Shown piece after piece: positions 23,001 through 34,061 of a DNA stretch of 64,000 bases; the stretch's first letter is position 1; each line of letters starts with the position of its first letter. The position numbers and the translations under genes were made by a program. The notes beneath the pieces were generated by a model. That model was given only the letters and a program-made list of their open reading frames with translations, was not told the origin of the DNA and did no database searches. Source of the stretch: Heterohyrax brucei. Taxonomy: Eukaryota > Chordata > Mammalia > Hyracoidea > Procaviidae. The stretch is from the NCBI GenBank assembly GCA_028571685.1, contig CM053144.1:97246171-97310170 (forward strand). Reading direction: 5' to 3'.

Positions 23001-23530
23001 AATTAATTCACCAGCTACCTGCTGAGGACCTACTAGTGCCAGCTTGGTGTTGTGTGCTGAAAGCAAAAGTGCAAGTGAAACAGATATGTTCCATTTTTAC
23101 AGGAAGCCTAGAATCTATACATAAGGCAGATGACATTCAAAGACTCAAGAAAACCAAACTGTAAAATTACAACTGCAATCACTGCTGTCAAGGAGATGTA
23201 CAAGATACTTAAAGGTCCTCTAGTAAAGGTAGTTGGTCTGATCAGAGAAGACAGAGGGAGCTTCTCTTAGAAATAGCAGCTTCAGCCAGGACATGCCAAA
23301 AGAGCAAGTCTTAGTAACTAAAGCTGGAGGACAAGACATATAACAAATTTGCATGGGCCTTGCTGTGGCAAAAGTTGGGTCACAGTAATTAAATAAGAGA
23401 AGTCTAGTGTATCTGTAGCAGAGAGAACAATGGGGATGGTTGTGGACAGCGAGGCTTAAGAGGAACCAGATCCATGATGGGCATCATTAGCAGGATTTAG
23501 GAGTTTTCTCTTCTTCCAGTGAGCAATGCA
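23001..23530 (-). mobile_element. L2 LINE, 3' part
   Basis: 'ctgctgaggacctactagtg', 'aaacagatatgttccatttt' and then a long purine-rich series ('gagaagacagagggagcttc', 'caaatttgcatgggccttgc') follow the reverse of the L2 3' region. It is continued by the RT-proximal part at 24000-24440 in the same orientation. Confidence 0.55.
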
Positions 23531-23999
23531 AATCCACCAAAACATAGACCAGGCATGACTTTCAGGTCACAAACTGAGTTTTGAAGAAAACATGTTATTT
23601 CTATATCTTTCAGTATTTTTACCTCCATTTCTACCTTCAGCTCTTAATACTAGGTGGTAACCACTCAAGCACTATCAAATCACGCTAAATTTAATCAAGT
23701 CAAATACAAGGTTTTATATCCCATTGCCAGGGTTGCATCAAGTGATTTCTGTTGTCAACTACATTTAGAAAAATTAATTTTGCCTTTTTTTTCCCCATAT
23801 ACACTATGGTCATTAATGAATTTACTCCAGAGGTGTTAAGTTACAAATGTCCCAAAAGACCAAAGAGGGAAATGATCAATGGATAGAATGAAGGAATTAT
23901 GTTTATTAATATATGAAATGTTATCCTGCTTTAAATAGTTTTTAAATGTGGGTGGTAATTTGACCATATTTTTAAGCAAGATAGATTATTTTGACTCTT

Positions 24000-24440
24000 C
24001 TGCAGATACAGTGTTGAAGAGATACAAGAGTGGATGTAAAGAAACCACACAGGATATTATAAAAATGTTTCAAGTTTTGAGTGATAGCAGTTTGGGCTAG
24101 GCAGCTGGGGATGAGATGAAGGCAAGAATATGTGAGGGTAAAACTTACAGGATTAGATGCAAATTGGGGGTATTAGGTATAAGGACAGTACCTTTGGGTT
24201 TCATTTCTGATTTGCATAGTGGTACCATTTACTGAGCAAGAGAAAACTGGAGGCAGATATAGGGGAAGATTCTAAGTTGAGTTTGACGTGTCCATTTTGG
24301 GACATCTTTGAAATATTCAAGAGAATATTAAGTAAACACCTGGACAAATGGAAAGAGCTAAGAGGAGATCCTGAACTGTAACCATAAATGAATGGGACCT
24401 CTGCATATAGCAGTCTCTGAAGCCATGGGTATAGGCAAGA
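24000..24440 (-). mobile_element. L2 LINE, RT-proximal part
   Basis: 'ctgatttgcatagtggtacc', 'gattctaagttgagtttgac', 'gtgtccattttgggacatct' match the reverse of the L2 coding region around the 'MSKTELL' box. Collinear with 23001-23530. The interval between (23531-23999) is unassigned. Confidence 0.5.
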
Positions 24441-25164
24441 ATGCCAGGAGAGTCTACAGAGAGGAAAGAACGCAGAGCTAAGTGACAGTGGCACAAGTTT
24501 TCCTTCAGCTGAGTCAAAGAAACTTGAGTATGCATGACGCACCAAATCTTCCTCTGTATCAAACATCAGTCAGTGGTACGGCACAGAATATAGTAACATC
24601 AGTATCTCTTGCTTCAAAGTGAGCCTTATGCTCATCCTAGGCTTCATCTATTAATGAGAAGGTTTGCTCTCTTTTGTCTCATGCTTTGAGAACTTTAATC
24701 TAGGGGTTACTGACAATAAGCACTAAAACCTGTTTTCTGTGTTAATCCTTGTACAGGTACAATGCTTCAAAGCCTGCTCTGATTCCAGCATTCCCAACAT
24801 AAAGATTTAAATTGATACTCCTCTATTAAAAACAAAACAAAAAAAGATGGGCTTTCTACTCTTCCCCTATTGAACAGAATACAAGAAACAAAATCCAAAA
24901 GAGTCAAGCAACTTGCTAATGACTTTTTTTTTTTAAAGGAAGTTTGTCCAACTGGAAATAGTATGATATAGATTTCAAGTCTCTGCTCCCCAAGTCCAAA
25001 GTTCAATTCAAATGTCAAAGTCTATCCTAGAAAAATAAACAAACTAATCTGGAGAGTGATTAGTAGATGTTATTGTGCTTGCGCATAAGGGAAAGATGCC
25101 TTCCTGCACACCTCAATCATTTAGCTAGCTTGTATTTATAGAGCACTATTTAACTGAAGAAAAA
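24441..25164. other. No recognised gene
   Basis: Unassigned AT-rich sequence. The two overlapping minus-strand frames near 24200-24566 fall in L2-derived DNA. Confidence 0.45.
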
Positions 25165-25330
25165 CTTGGTGGTATTGTGGTTAAGTGTTGTGGCTGCTAA
25201 CCAAAAAGTCAGCTGTTCAAATCTGGCAGATGTTCCTTGGAAACTCTATGGGGCAGTTCTACTCTGTCCATAGGGTCACCATGAGTCAGAATCAACTCAA
25301 CAGCAGTGGGTTTGTTTTTTGGTTTTGGTG
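25165..25330 (+). mobile_element. AfroSINE (first of three in tandem)
   Basis: Full-length copy: tRNA-like head 'ggtattgtggttaagtgttg' with B-box-like 'ctgttcaaatctggc', body 'ctatggggcagttctactct', RTE-like 3' end 'atgagtcagaatcaactcaa', and a 'gtgggtttg' T/G-rich tail. Confidence 0.92.
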
Positions 25331-25337
25331 TCTAGGT

Positions 25338-25510
25338 GGAAACACTGGTAGTATAGTGGTTAAGTGCTAAGTCTGCTAACCATAAAGGCTGGCAGTTTGA
25401 ATCTGCCAGGCACTCCTTGGAAACTCTAAGGAGCAGTTCTACTTGGTCCTATAGGGTCACTATGAGTCAGAATCAACTCAATAGCAGTGAGTTTGTTTTG
25501 GTTTTGGTTT
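25338..25510 (+). mobile_element. AfroSINE (second of three)
   Basis: Full-length copy in the same orientation, starting 'ggaaacactggtagtatagt' and ending 'agtgagtttgttttggtttt'. Separated from the first by about 7 bp. Confidence 0.92.
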
Positions 25511-25511
25511 A

Positions 25512-25692
25512 TTTAGGTGGTGGAGTCACTGGATAGCATACACAGTTAATATGCTTGGCTATAAACTGAAAGGTTAGAGCTTTGAGTACACTCAGAGGCA
25601 TCTTGACCACATATTTCCAACACATGTACCACTGAGAACCTAGAGCATACTTCCATTCTCGCTTCAGTTGGAACTGACTAGAGGGCAACTGA
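25512..25692 (+). mobile_element. AfroSINE, different subfamily (third of three)
   Basis: 'ataaactgaaaggttagagc', 'acactcagaggcatcttgac' and 'cagttggaactgactagagg' match a related AfroSINE type with a different middle ('cccagaggcg...'). More diverged than its two neighbours, so probably older. Confidence 0.7.
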
Positions 25693-25734
25693 TTAAGTGG
25701 TTGTTAGTTCAGTGTTGAGTATCACAGGAGATGA

Positions 25735-25965
25735 AGCCTGGTCAGTGAAATCCACACACTGACAGAGGATGTGCAAAGGTGAAGGCAAATGCTATGGTGT
25801 GTGCTATAAATCTTAGGAAGAAAGGAAGATCAGTGGAGGGGGAGTGCTGGGAATGCATTTTGTAAAGACTATGAAGGGGTTTAACTGCTGATTTGACACA
25901 AATGTTTAAGGATACAAGGAACAGGGTGTTTTTTAAATAAGTGGAACTGCCTGAGGTTGGAATGG
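25735..25965 (-). mobile_element. L2-like LINE fragment
   Basis: 'gatgtgcaaaggtgaaggca' and 'agactatgaaggggtttaac' resemble the reversed L2 3' coding region. Short and diverged. Confidence 0.4.
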
Positions 25966-26210
25966 CCATGTGGTGCTCAAGACTAAGTAAATAAACAAAA
26001 AAACCTCTAGTCCACTGAAATAGAAGTTGCCTTGGATCAATAAGTAGGAGTAAATTTAGCAGTAGATTGGAACAAGTTTAATTTCTTTCAGTAGTAAAAG
26101 ATGGTCAAAATCAAAGAAAAATATTATGACTAAATTTTTCAAATTTCCTTTCTAAGCAATGAGAATTATTTTTCTCTCTTAGATACACCTTTAGACATCT
26201 AACTCTGTAA

Positions 26211-26375
26211 GTGTTGGGTGCCATGGAGTTGATTCTGACTTATAGTGACCTGAGGCAACAGGACAGAACTGTCCTGTAGGGTTTTCTTGGCTGTAATCTT
26301 TACAGAAGCAGAACACTGGCTTCTGGGTGGGTTTGATTAGCAGCTGAGTACTTAAACATTGCTCCACTAGGGCTC
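26211..26375 (-). mobile_element. AfroSINE, RTE-like variant
   Basis: 'ggtgccatggagttgattct', 'gggttttcttggctgtaatc', 'cagctgagtacttaaacatt' and 'gctccactagggctc' are the reverse of an AfroSINE type with the 'ttttcttggctgtaatcttt' middle. Confidence 0.75.
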
Positions 26376-28299
26376 ATTAACTCAATACTTAACCATTTAA
26401 AATGTTTAAGGTCCAAACACAGCAGAGACAGCTATGGAACCCCCAAATAAAGAGTTGGGTAGTAGCCAGAATGCAAAAGAAACACAAAATCTTGCCCTTG
26501 ATAGACCCCAGAATGTACTATTCAGCACAACAAGCCTGTGTAATTTCACAAACTTCATTGTGCCTAAAATCTTTTCTACCACCTAAATAAATCACAGCTT
26601 TCCCCATGTGGACAACAAAGTAGTTCCCTTTTAGTTAAAGTAAAAAAAAAAAAAAAGTGCCAAACAAAAGTGAAAATGTAGGTACTCCAAAGTAAGTAGG
26701 AGATAGCTTCCTTGGATCCTTTGAATGAGCTATAAAGCATACTAGAATTTGGTACAAAGGATGCTATACTAAATAACTCCTTCTCAAGAAAATACTGTGT
26801 CTTCTAATCAGAAGACAAATCAGTAATTGTGGTGTATGTCACTCACAACTTCTCTTTCATACACTTGTTTATTTTCTTTTTTTTCTAGCTTGAATATTTA
26901 ATACTTGAATAGTGGAATATACTGGATCTCATATTTTTGGCCTTTCTTTGAAGCTGTTTTGAAAAGAAAAACTTTCTCCTTGATATGGCTCCCTGGATTT
27001 TGTAATTTAACTGAAAATAAGGACTTCTTAAGTCTAGACTGAAGCCATAGTTATTTAATCAAGATTTTTCTTATGCTTCTCTAAGCTAGACTATTACATT
27101 TAGCAGAAAGCTGAGTGCAAAATTACAGCACTATAAAAGACTGTCTCCGTTTTAAAAAACTAATGTGCTCATCTGGTATACATCAAGATGCGTCAATAAA
27201 TTACACTGCCTGACAACTATTGGGTTTTTTGCCACACTTCAGAAAATCAAGAAAAGAAAAAAATGTGCATCATTTTCAGAGCACAGTATTTAAATGTTCC
27301 TAATGCTTAAAAGGCAAAATCTCCCAGATCTCTGAAGATGTCAAAATTATTTTTCATAATCCATTATTCATAGACAGGCATGAATTATTTATATAAAATA
27401 CATTATATTATATATTTTACATGTATAATAAAGAATGACTGAAATCACAAATACTAATTTCTGGTAAAAAGCATAACATATTCACCTACTTCAAAATTTA
27501 TTATACTGCTGTTTGTATACAAAACTACAACCCAAAAGATCCACACTGACTCCTCTAAAAAGTCACTAGATAATTAATTTTTATACTATCTATATGCTTC
27601 TGAATGTGTATTCTTTCCTTCTTGAAGATCTTTCCCTCCTACTAACAGATGTTCTTACTGATTCCATCTTTTAAGCTCTTTGTTGTTGCTGTTTATTAAT
27701 CTCTAGAAAAATGTCAACTAAATGTTCTTTTTTTTGCATTGTTACCTCTTAATGTATCAGTATCTTTTACATACCAAACTTAAACCAGAGGCCCCTTCCC
27801 AAGTCTCCAATTATCTTCCTATTCATCTACACAAGTGTTTTAATTTTGACCTGTATCTGTCTTCCTTTCAGAAACATAAAAGGAAATTCCAAAAGTAATT
27901 CTACCAGCATATTTTCCTTCAACACAATTTCATGTGATTCTAAGTTACATTTATTTCGCTACCTATGGACAAAAGTCTACAAGAAAATTTTAATATTCAA
28001 GACCTAAAGAATCTATCATTGGGTAAAAATACTATGTTTTTTTAGTTACTAGGCATAAAGTTATACACTAATGATAAAATATTTTATCTTTTTATACCAC
28101 TAGATGAATTTTACAATGTTCACCTTTATTTTTTAACAGAAAAGAAATCAAGTACTGAAATCAAAACTAACTTTTCATATTGTACTGGAATATTCTTGAG
28201 AAAATTTGAGTTACTTTGAAATGCTTTAGTGATTTATAGAAGATGAATTTTATCAACACAGTCAACTCATTTGAATGCAGTTCAACTAACCAAAACACA
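26376..28299. other. No recognised gene
   Basis: About 1.9 kb of AT-rich, low-repeat sequence. A short poly(A) run lies at 26642-26657. The frame at 26402-26590 has no recognisable similarity. Confidence 0.5.
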
Positions 28300-28362
28300 A
28301 AAACAACTTGTTACTGTTGAGTTGATTCCAACTCATACCTACCATATAAGACTGAGTAGATC
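28300..28362 (-). mobile_element. AfroSINE fragment
   Basis: 'ttgttactgttgagttgatt' and 'ccaactcatacctaccatat' are the reverse of an AfroSINE 3' end, about 60 bp. Confidence 0.6.
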
Positions 28363-28387
28363 AATTAGTAATTTTTAATTTTCTGTT

Positions 28388-28454
28388 TGGCTCGGGTCGC
28401 CATGAGTCGGATCCAACTCGACGGCACTTGGCTTACTTGGCTGGCTTGGCTAAC
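28388..28454 (+). mobile_element. AfroSINE 3'-end fragment with (TTGGC)-type tail
   Basis: 'gggtcgccatgagtcggatc' and 'caactcgacggcacttggct' keep all the CpGs of the consensus, followed by a 'cttacttggctggcttggct' tail. Only the last 40 bp of the SINE body are present. Confidence 0.75.
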
Positions 28455-28746
28455 TGGTGTTTACCAAATACATAATAGACAGAAACTACCTTTCAAACTG
28501 AAATATACAATTGTAAAAAATGAGAAAAAGACAGCTATGACAAAAATTAAATAATAATTCAGCTGTCACACTGAAATAATATTAAATTTTTAAATAGACT
28601 TTAAAAAGCAAAATAATAAAGAACTGAAACCAGGAAATTTGTAATTTAAATTGATTTATTCCACAGCTGATGTGTTTCATATAATCAGAATAGGTAGAAT
28701 GTGACAGTTTTGAATTCATTACTTATATAAGTCAGCTTAAAAACAG

Positions 28747-29257
28747 TGTTTTAGTCAGCTAGTGCTGCTCTAACAGAAATACCACAGAGTGGATGGCTTT
28801 AACAAAGGAAGGTTTATGCTTAAACAGTCTGGTAGGCAGGGTGTCCACTCCAGGGGAAGGTTTTTCCCCTTGTTGGCTCTGGAGGAAAGTCCTGTATTGC
28901 ATCAGTCTTTGTCCAGGGCGGCATTTTGGTGCAGGAACCTGAGGTCTGAAGGATGCGCTCTTCTCCCGGTGCTCCTTTCTTGATGGTCTGAGGTTCCCAA
29001 TTCTCTGCCTGCTTCCCTTTCCTTTTATCTGTTCTAGGATGAAAGAATTAAGGGTGGAACAAGCCATACTCCTGTGAAATTCCATTTACAGCAGAGCAGG
29101 GAGGTGATCCTATGAAAGAATTTACAGCCCCACTTTAATCTTTTAACATACAGTATAGGAAAATCACAAAATGAAGAACAATCACAAGATACTGGGAATC
29201 ATGGCCCAGCCTCATGGCTACACATATTTTGGGGAGGACACAATTCAATCTATTACA
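28747..29257 (-). mobile_element. Solo LTR, ERVL-MaLR family (copy 2)
   Basis: A 511-bp reverse copy of the family at 13035-13559. It is flanked by a perfect 5-bp target-site duplication, AACAG (28742-28746 and 29258-29262). TG...CA ends are kept. No internal region. Fossil, complete as a solo LTR. Confidence 0.87.
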
Positions 29258-29295
29258 AACAGCTATAATTATTAAATACTTTCTACTACACAGAT

Positions 29296-30222
29296 AGAAT
29301 AAGGGGACACTGCATGGTTCACAGTCAGGAAAGGTGTGCATCAAGGTTATATCCTTTCATCACATCTTTTCAATCTGTATATTGAGCAAATAATCTGATA
29401 AGCTGGACTATATAAAGAAGAACAAGGCATCTGATTAGAGAGAGATTCGTTAACAACCTTCATTATGCAGAGGACACAACCTTGCTTCCTGGAAGTGAAG
29501 AGAATTTGTAACACTGACGAAAATCAAAGACCACGGCCTTCAGTATGGATTACACCTCAACATCAACAAAACAAAAGTCCTCACAAGTGGACCAGTAAGC
29601 AACATCATGATAAATGGAGCAAGGACTGAGATTGTAGAGGATTTTATTTTACTTGGTTCACAATCAACAGCAGTCAAGAAATCAAAAGATGCATTGTGTT
29701 GGGAAAATCTGCTGCAAAGGACCTCTTTAAAGTACTGAAAAGTAAAGATGTCATCTTGAAGATTAAGGTGTGCCTGATCCAAGCCATAATACTCTCAATC
29801 ACATCATATGCATATAAAAGCTGGACAATGAATAAGGAAGACAGAAGAAAAATTGATGCCTTTGAGTTGTGCTGTTGGAGAAGAACACTGAATGTTCCAG
29901 GGACTGTCAAAAGAACAAACAAATCTGTTCCAGAAGAAGTACAACTAGAATGCTCCTTGGAAGATGGCAAGATTGTGTCTTAAACACTTTGGACATGTTC
30001 TCAGGAGGGATCAGTCCCTGGAGACGGACATCATGTTGGTAGAGCGGAGGGTCAGTGAAAAAGAGGAAGACCCTCAACAAGATAGAGTGACACATAAATG
30101 GCTGCGACAGTGGGTTTAAGCATAAAAAGGATTGTGGGCACCATGCTGGATTGGGCAGTGTTTCATACTATTGTAGATAGTGTTGCTATGAGTCAGAAGT
30201 GACTCAAAAGCACCTAACAACA
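29296..30222 (+). mobile_element. RTE-type LINE, 5'-truncated
   Basis: About 930 bp. The frame at 29696-29983 reads 'SAAKDLFKVLKSKDVILKIKVC', 'SYAYKSWTMNKEDRRKIDAFELCCWRRTLNVP', the typical RTE/BovB C-terminal region after the RT. It ends 'gctatgagtcagaagtgact', 'cacctaacaacaact'. The upstream RT half ('LHYAEDTTLL' near 29460-29490, where an active copy would have an ADD-type box) is frameshifted. It begins about 40 bp after the MaLR LTR. Confidence 0.85.
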
Positions 30223-30844
30223 ACTGAATGAGCATACAGAGACACTCACATGTTTGTACAAATCAAAAATTTGTTATGAAAATGCAATTTCTTCATGTAG
30301 TGATACACCAAATAAAACAAATAGCTCAAAATATGCTCCCACCCACCTCAGATAAAAATCCCAGTCTTCCTATGAACATGGTTAACAAGATAACACTGGC
30401 CATTTACGCAGGCTTTTTATGGCATAAAGCCCAATTCTTCAATTGCTAAGTATATTTATGCTTCAAAAGAGATAAAAAACTAATTGGTCACCAGTTAAGT
30501 GCAGTACTTAACATAGCAAAAAAACTTTTTACCTTGCTGTCTGAGAGAAACAGGGTGATTTTTCTTACTCACATTAGTCTTAATGTTGGCTCTATAGGAA
30601 AGATTCTTTGCATCCATCAGAAAGTCCTTTGTAGAGATGAGAATAGCTTCATACTCAGTCTTCTGTAATCCTTTTTTTCTCAGAACAGTGTTTGCTAGAA
30701 TTCAGTCTTTTAGAAAGAAATGTGGACATTTTAATCCTTGTACCTTGTTATGTTGAAGAGGTCATACAGGAGCAAGGTGGCTCTAAACCTAATCACTTCT
30801 AAGCTTTATAAAGAGTAGAATAGATACAGGGAGAATACCCTTTA
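30223..30844. other. No recognised feature
   Basis: Unassigned sequence. The frame at 30228-30449 has no recognisable similarity. Confidence 0.5.
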
Positions 30845-31025
30845 CAAAGACAGACATGCAGCAGGTGCATCTAGAAACACCAAGGATTGCTGGCAGCAAC
30901 TAGAAGCTAAAATAGACAAGGAAGGACCTTCTCCTGGAGCAAAACCCTGAACTTGGACTTTCAGCCTCTTTGGACTATGAGACAATAAATTTCTGTTCTT
31001 TAAAGTGACTACTAGGTAATAGAGA
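30845..31025 (+). mobile_element. MLT1-like ERVL-MaLR LTR, 3' part
   Basis: 'agcaactagaagctaaaata', 'gacaaggaaggaccttctcc', 'cttggactttcagcctcttt' and 'gagacaataaatttctgttc' follow the 3' third of MLT1-type LTRs, including the AATAAA signal. Ancient fossil. Confidence 0.65.
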
Positions 31026-31391
31026 CAAGAAAACATTTTAAATCTGTGGCACTTTTCTTTATAGCTAACAGCATTTTCCACGTCACTTGTTCATTTCTGC
31101 AATTCCTGTTCTCCCAACACTACTTGTTGCCCTCCAGCTCAATTCTATACTTCCGAGCATCACCCTAAAATTTATCTGCAGGCTAACCCAAGATATATCA
31201 TATGCATGTATTTTCTCCACCCCTTGAATTGTAAGTCAAAATATTTTTATTGGTGAATCCTGATTATTTTTTGGTCTATAACTACTCGACTTGATTATCT
31301 ATATTTGCCAAGTGACATAACTGATTATTTTCTTCCTAGTTAACAAATTCCTTGAGAAATGGAACCAAATAATTCCACAGATATAGATTCC
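31026..31391. other. No recognised feature
   Basis: Unassigned sequence up to the target-site duplication of the next L1. Confidence 0.5.
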
Positions 31392-31407
31392 AAAACTTGT
31401 AACTCTT
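31392..31407. repeat. Target-site duplication, left copy, of the 31408-34045 L1
   Basis: 'aaaacttgtaactctt', matching 34046-34061 with one mismatch. Confidence 0.88.
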
Positions 31408-32636
31408 TTTTTATTATTATTATGATTGAGTGAAAATGCACATTCCCATATAAATTTGCATGCCCACATATGTGCAACTGCCACTGCTCTTCCTGCCCGG
31501 TGACTGCACACTCTTCCTCTCTGTTCTGGTACATGTGATATCCTCCTAACAATCTCCTATCCCCTCCTCTCCACCCACTCCCCCACCTGCAGTAAGAGGT
31601 CAGCAGGACGACGTCCTACAGATGCATAGAACCATGAAGTGCACACACGATATGGTCACTCTGTGTCTCCAAGTCCAATCGTGTCTGAAGTGTTGACTGT
31701 CATTATGATTTATGGACAAAGGGCAGCATCAGGGTCAGGGGACATGCTCCCAGTGGAACTCCGAGGCCCCTGAACTATCAGTTGCGGTCTTTTAATGGAG
31801 ATCTCAGGGTGTACCCGTTTTTATTCTTGTGTTGCCAGTGAGACTCAACTTTGTGAGCCCCATCACGGCTATCACTGGCAGTGCCAGGCATCATCTGGTT
31901 CTTCCGGTCACGTGTTGATGTAGTCACCCACTCAAGTGGATCTTTCTGTCTTCTGGGTTCTATTTCCCACATGTCATTTTGGTCCTTGGTGATCATCCGT
32001 TCCTGCTGAGTTTGGACCATTTGGTGTACCTCAGATGGCAGCTTGGCAGCTTTTAAGACCTCCAACACCACTCACCAATGTGGGGTGCAGAAGACTCTCT
32101 TAGCAAAATGCTGGCTGTGCCAATTGGCCTTGATTTCCCCTGAGAGCATGGTCACTGCCCCCCCCCCCCATCTCAGCTACTCTATCCTTGCAATACTGGG
32201 CTTAGAAGAGAGGAGTAATCATGTTATGTTGAAGTCCAGTTAAAACTGATCTTCTTTCTAACGTGTGCTGTCACAGTCTTCACCCAACAAAATTTCTATG
32301 AACTATCTAATCTATACCCTACACTCTCCCATCTTCCCTCCCCACCGTTGCAGACATCAAAGAGTCTTTTCTTCTATGCATGAGTCTGTTTTTAAGTTCT
32401 TATTGTAGGAGTCTCATATAATATTTGTCCTTTTGTCACTAGCTACTTTCACTCAACATAATGTCCTCCAATTGAAATCAGGTTATGAGAAGTTTCCTGA
32501 AATCATTATTGTTCTTTATCATTGCATAGTGTTCCATTGAGTATATACACCATAGTTTATCTATCCATTCCTCTGTTGTTGGGCATCTGGGTTGATTCCA
32601 CCTTTTTGCTGTTGTAGACTGTGCTGCAATAAACAT

Positions 32637-32672
32637 TCGTTTGGCTTTGGCTTTGGCTTTTTGGCTTTGTGC
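32637..32672. repeat. (TTTGGC)n-like insertion in L1
   Basis: 'tttggctttggctttggctt' followed by 'tttggctttgtg' interrupts L1 sequence that reads 'aaacatttgtgtgcatgtat' in the 3826-11074 copy (5030-5050). About 30 extra bases. Confidence 0.8.
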
Positions 32673-33330
32673 ATGTATCAGTTGGTATGAATTGGCCTTG
32701 ATTCTCTAGGATATATTCCAAGCAGTGGAATTACTGGGTCAAATGGTATATCTATTTCCAGCTATTTAAGGAAGTGCCAGTTACTTTCCAAAGAGGTTAC
32801 ACCATTTTACAATCCCACCAGCAGTGTAGGAGAGTTCCAATTTCTTCACATCCTCTCCAGCATTTGTTGTTTCGTGTTTTGGGATCATGGCCAACCTTGC
32901 TGGGGTAAGATGGTATCTTATTGTAGTTTAGATTTGAATTTCTTTAATAGCTAACAATCATGACCATGTCCTCGTGTGTTTTTTGGCTGCCTGGATCTCC
33001 TCTTTAGGGAAGTGTCTGTCCATCTCCTTTACCCATCACTTAATTGGATTATTTATCTTTTTCTTATTGATATTTTGTAGTATTCTTGTGGATTAGGGAG
33101 ATCAGACACCTATCTGACATATAGTCGCCAAATATTTTTTCCCATTCTGTAGGTGGTCTTTTAATTCTTTTGATAAAATCTTCAGATGAGCACAAATATT
33201 TGATTCTTAGTAGTTCCCATTTATCTGTTTTCTCTTCTATGGATTGTGCTTTGATTGTCAGATTCTGAAGTCTGCCTACATTGTGTATTAAAACTTCCAT
33301 TGTTGATCCTATTTTTTCTTGGATGAGCTT

Positions 33331-33406
33331 TATCATTTTAGATTTGATATTTACATTTGAGTTGGTTTTATCATTTTAGATTTGATATTTACATTTGAGT
33401 TGGTTT
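33331..33406. repeat. 38-bp tandem duplication in L1 ORF2
   Basis: Units starting at 33331 and 33369 both read 'tatcattttagatttgatat' and continue 'ttacatttgagttgg'. Confidence 0.9.
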
Positions 33407-34045
33407 TTATATAAGGTGTTAGATATAGGTCTTGTTTCGGTTTATTACAGGTGGACATCCAATTTTACCAGCACCATTTGTTGAACAGATTTCTTTTACC
33501 CCAGTTTAATGTCTTAGGGCTTTTGTTGAATATCAACTGTTCATAGGAGGATGGTGGCATCTTTGGAGTCTTAATTCTGTTCCACTGATCTATCTGTCTC
33601 TTTTTGTACCAGTACCAGGTTGTTTTGACAACTGTGGCAGTGTAATAGTTTCCAAAATCTGGTAGTGAGAGGCAGCCTTGTGTGTTCTTCAGTAGTGCTT
33701 TACTTATCTGGGGTTTCTTCCCTTTCCCAACAAAGTTGGTCATTTGTTTCTCCATCTCAATAAAAAGTGTCACACGAATATGTATTGGGATTACATTATG
33801 TAAGTAGATTGCTTTGGGTAAAAATACACATTTTCACAATGTTAAGTCTTCCAATGCATGAGCAGGGTAAGTTTCTCTATTTATGTAAGTCTCTATCAGT
33901 TTCTTGTAGTAAGGACTTGTAGTTCTTTTTGTAAAGGTCTGTTGTTTCTCTGGTTAGATTTATTCCTAGGTATTTTATTTTCTTGGGGGCTATAAAAATG
34001 GTATTGATTTGGTGATTTCTTTTTTAATAATCTAATTGTTGGTAT

Positions 34046-34061
34046 AAAACTTGTCACTCTT
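34046..34061. repeat. Target-site duplication, right copy, of the 31408-34045 L1
   Basis: 'aaaacttgtcactctt', paired with 31392-31407. Confidence 0.88.

Larger units (their letters stand above)
31408..34045 (-). mobile_element. 5'-truncated L1 LINE
   Basis: A 2.64-kb minus-strand L1 keeping the 3'UTR (31408-32329) and the C-terminal part of ORF2 (32330-34045). It is truncated just downstream of the RT catalytic box, so it lacks endonuclease and RT core. The 16-bp duplication at both ends with one mismatch shows a simple 5'-truncated insertion. A T-rich 'ctttttttattattattat' lies at the 3' end. Same lineage as the L1 at 3826-11074. Confidence 0.92.
32330..34045 (-). pseudogene. L1 ORF2, C-terminal fragment
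   Basis: Frames at 33773-33465 ('[25 protein letters not shown]', 'TATVVKTTWYWYKKRQIDQWNRI') and 33336-33064 ('RIKRPPTEWEKIFGDYMSDRCLISLIHKN') are the RT thumb and cysteine-proximal C-terminal regions of L1 ORF2. Broken into frames by indels, including a 38-bp duplication (33331-33406) and a TTTGGC-type insertion near 32639. Confidence 0.85.

Noticed and set aside
25165-25330. tRNA-like head with A-box and B-box
   Set aside because: Belongs to an AfroSINE; no cloverleaf with a proper acceptor stem, so not a tRNA gene.
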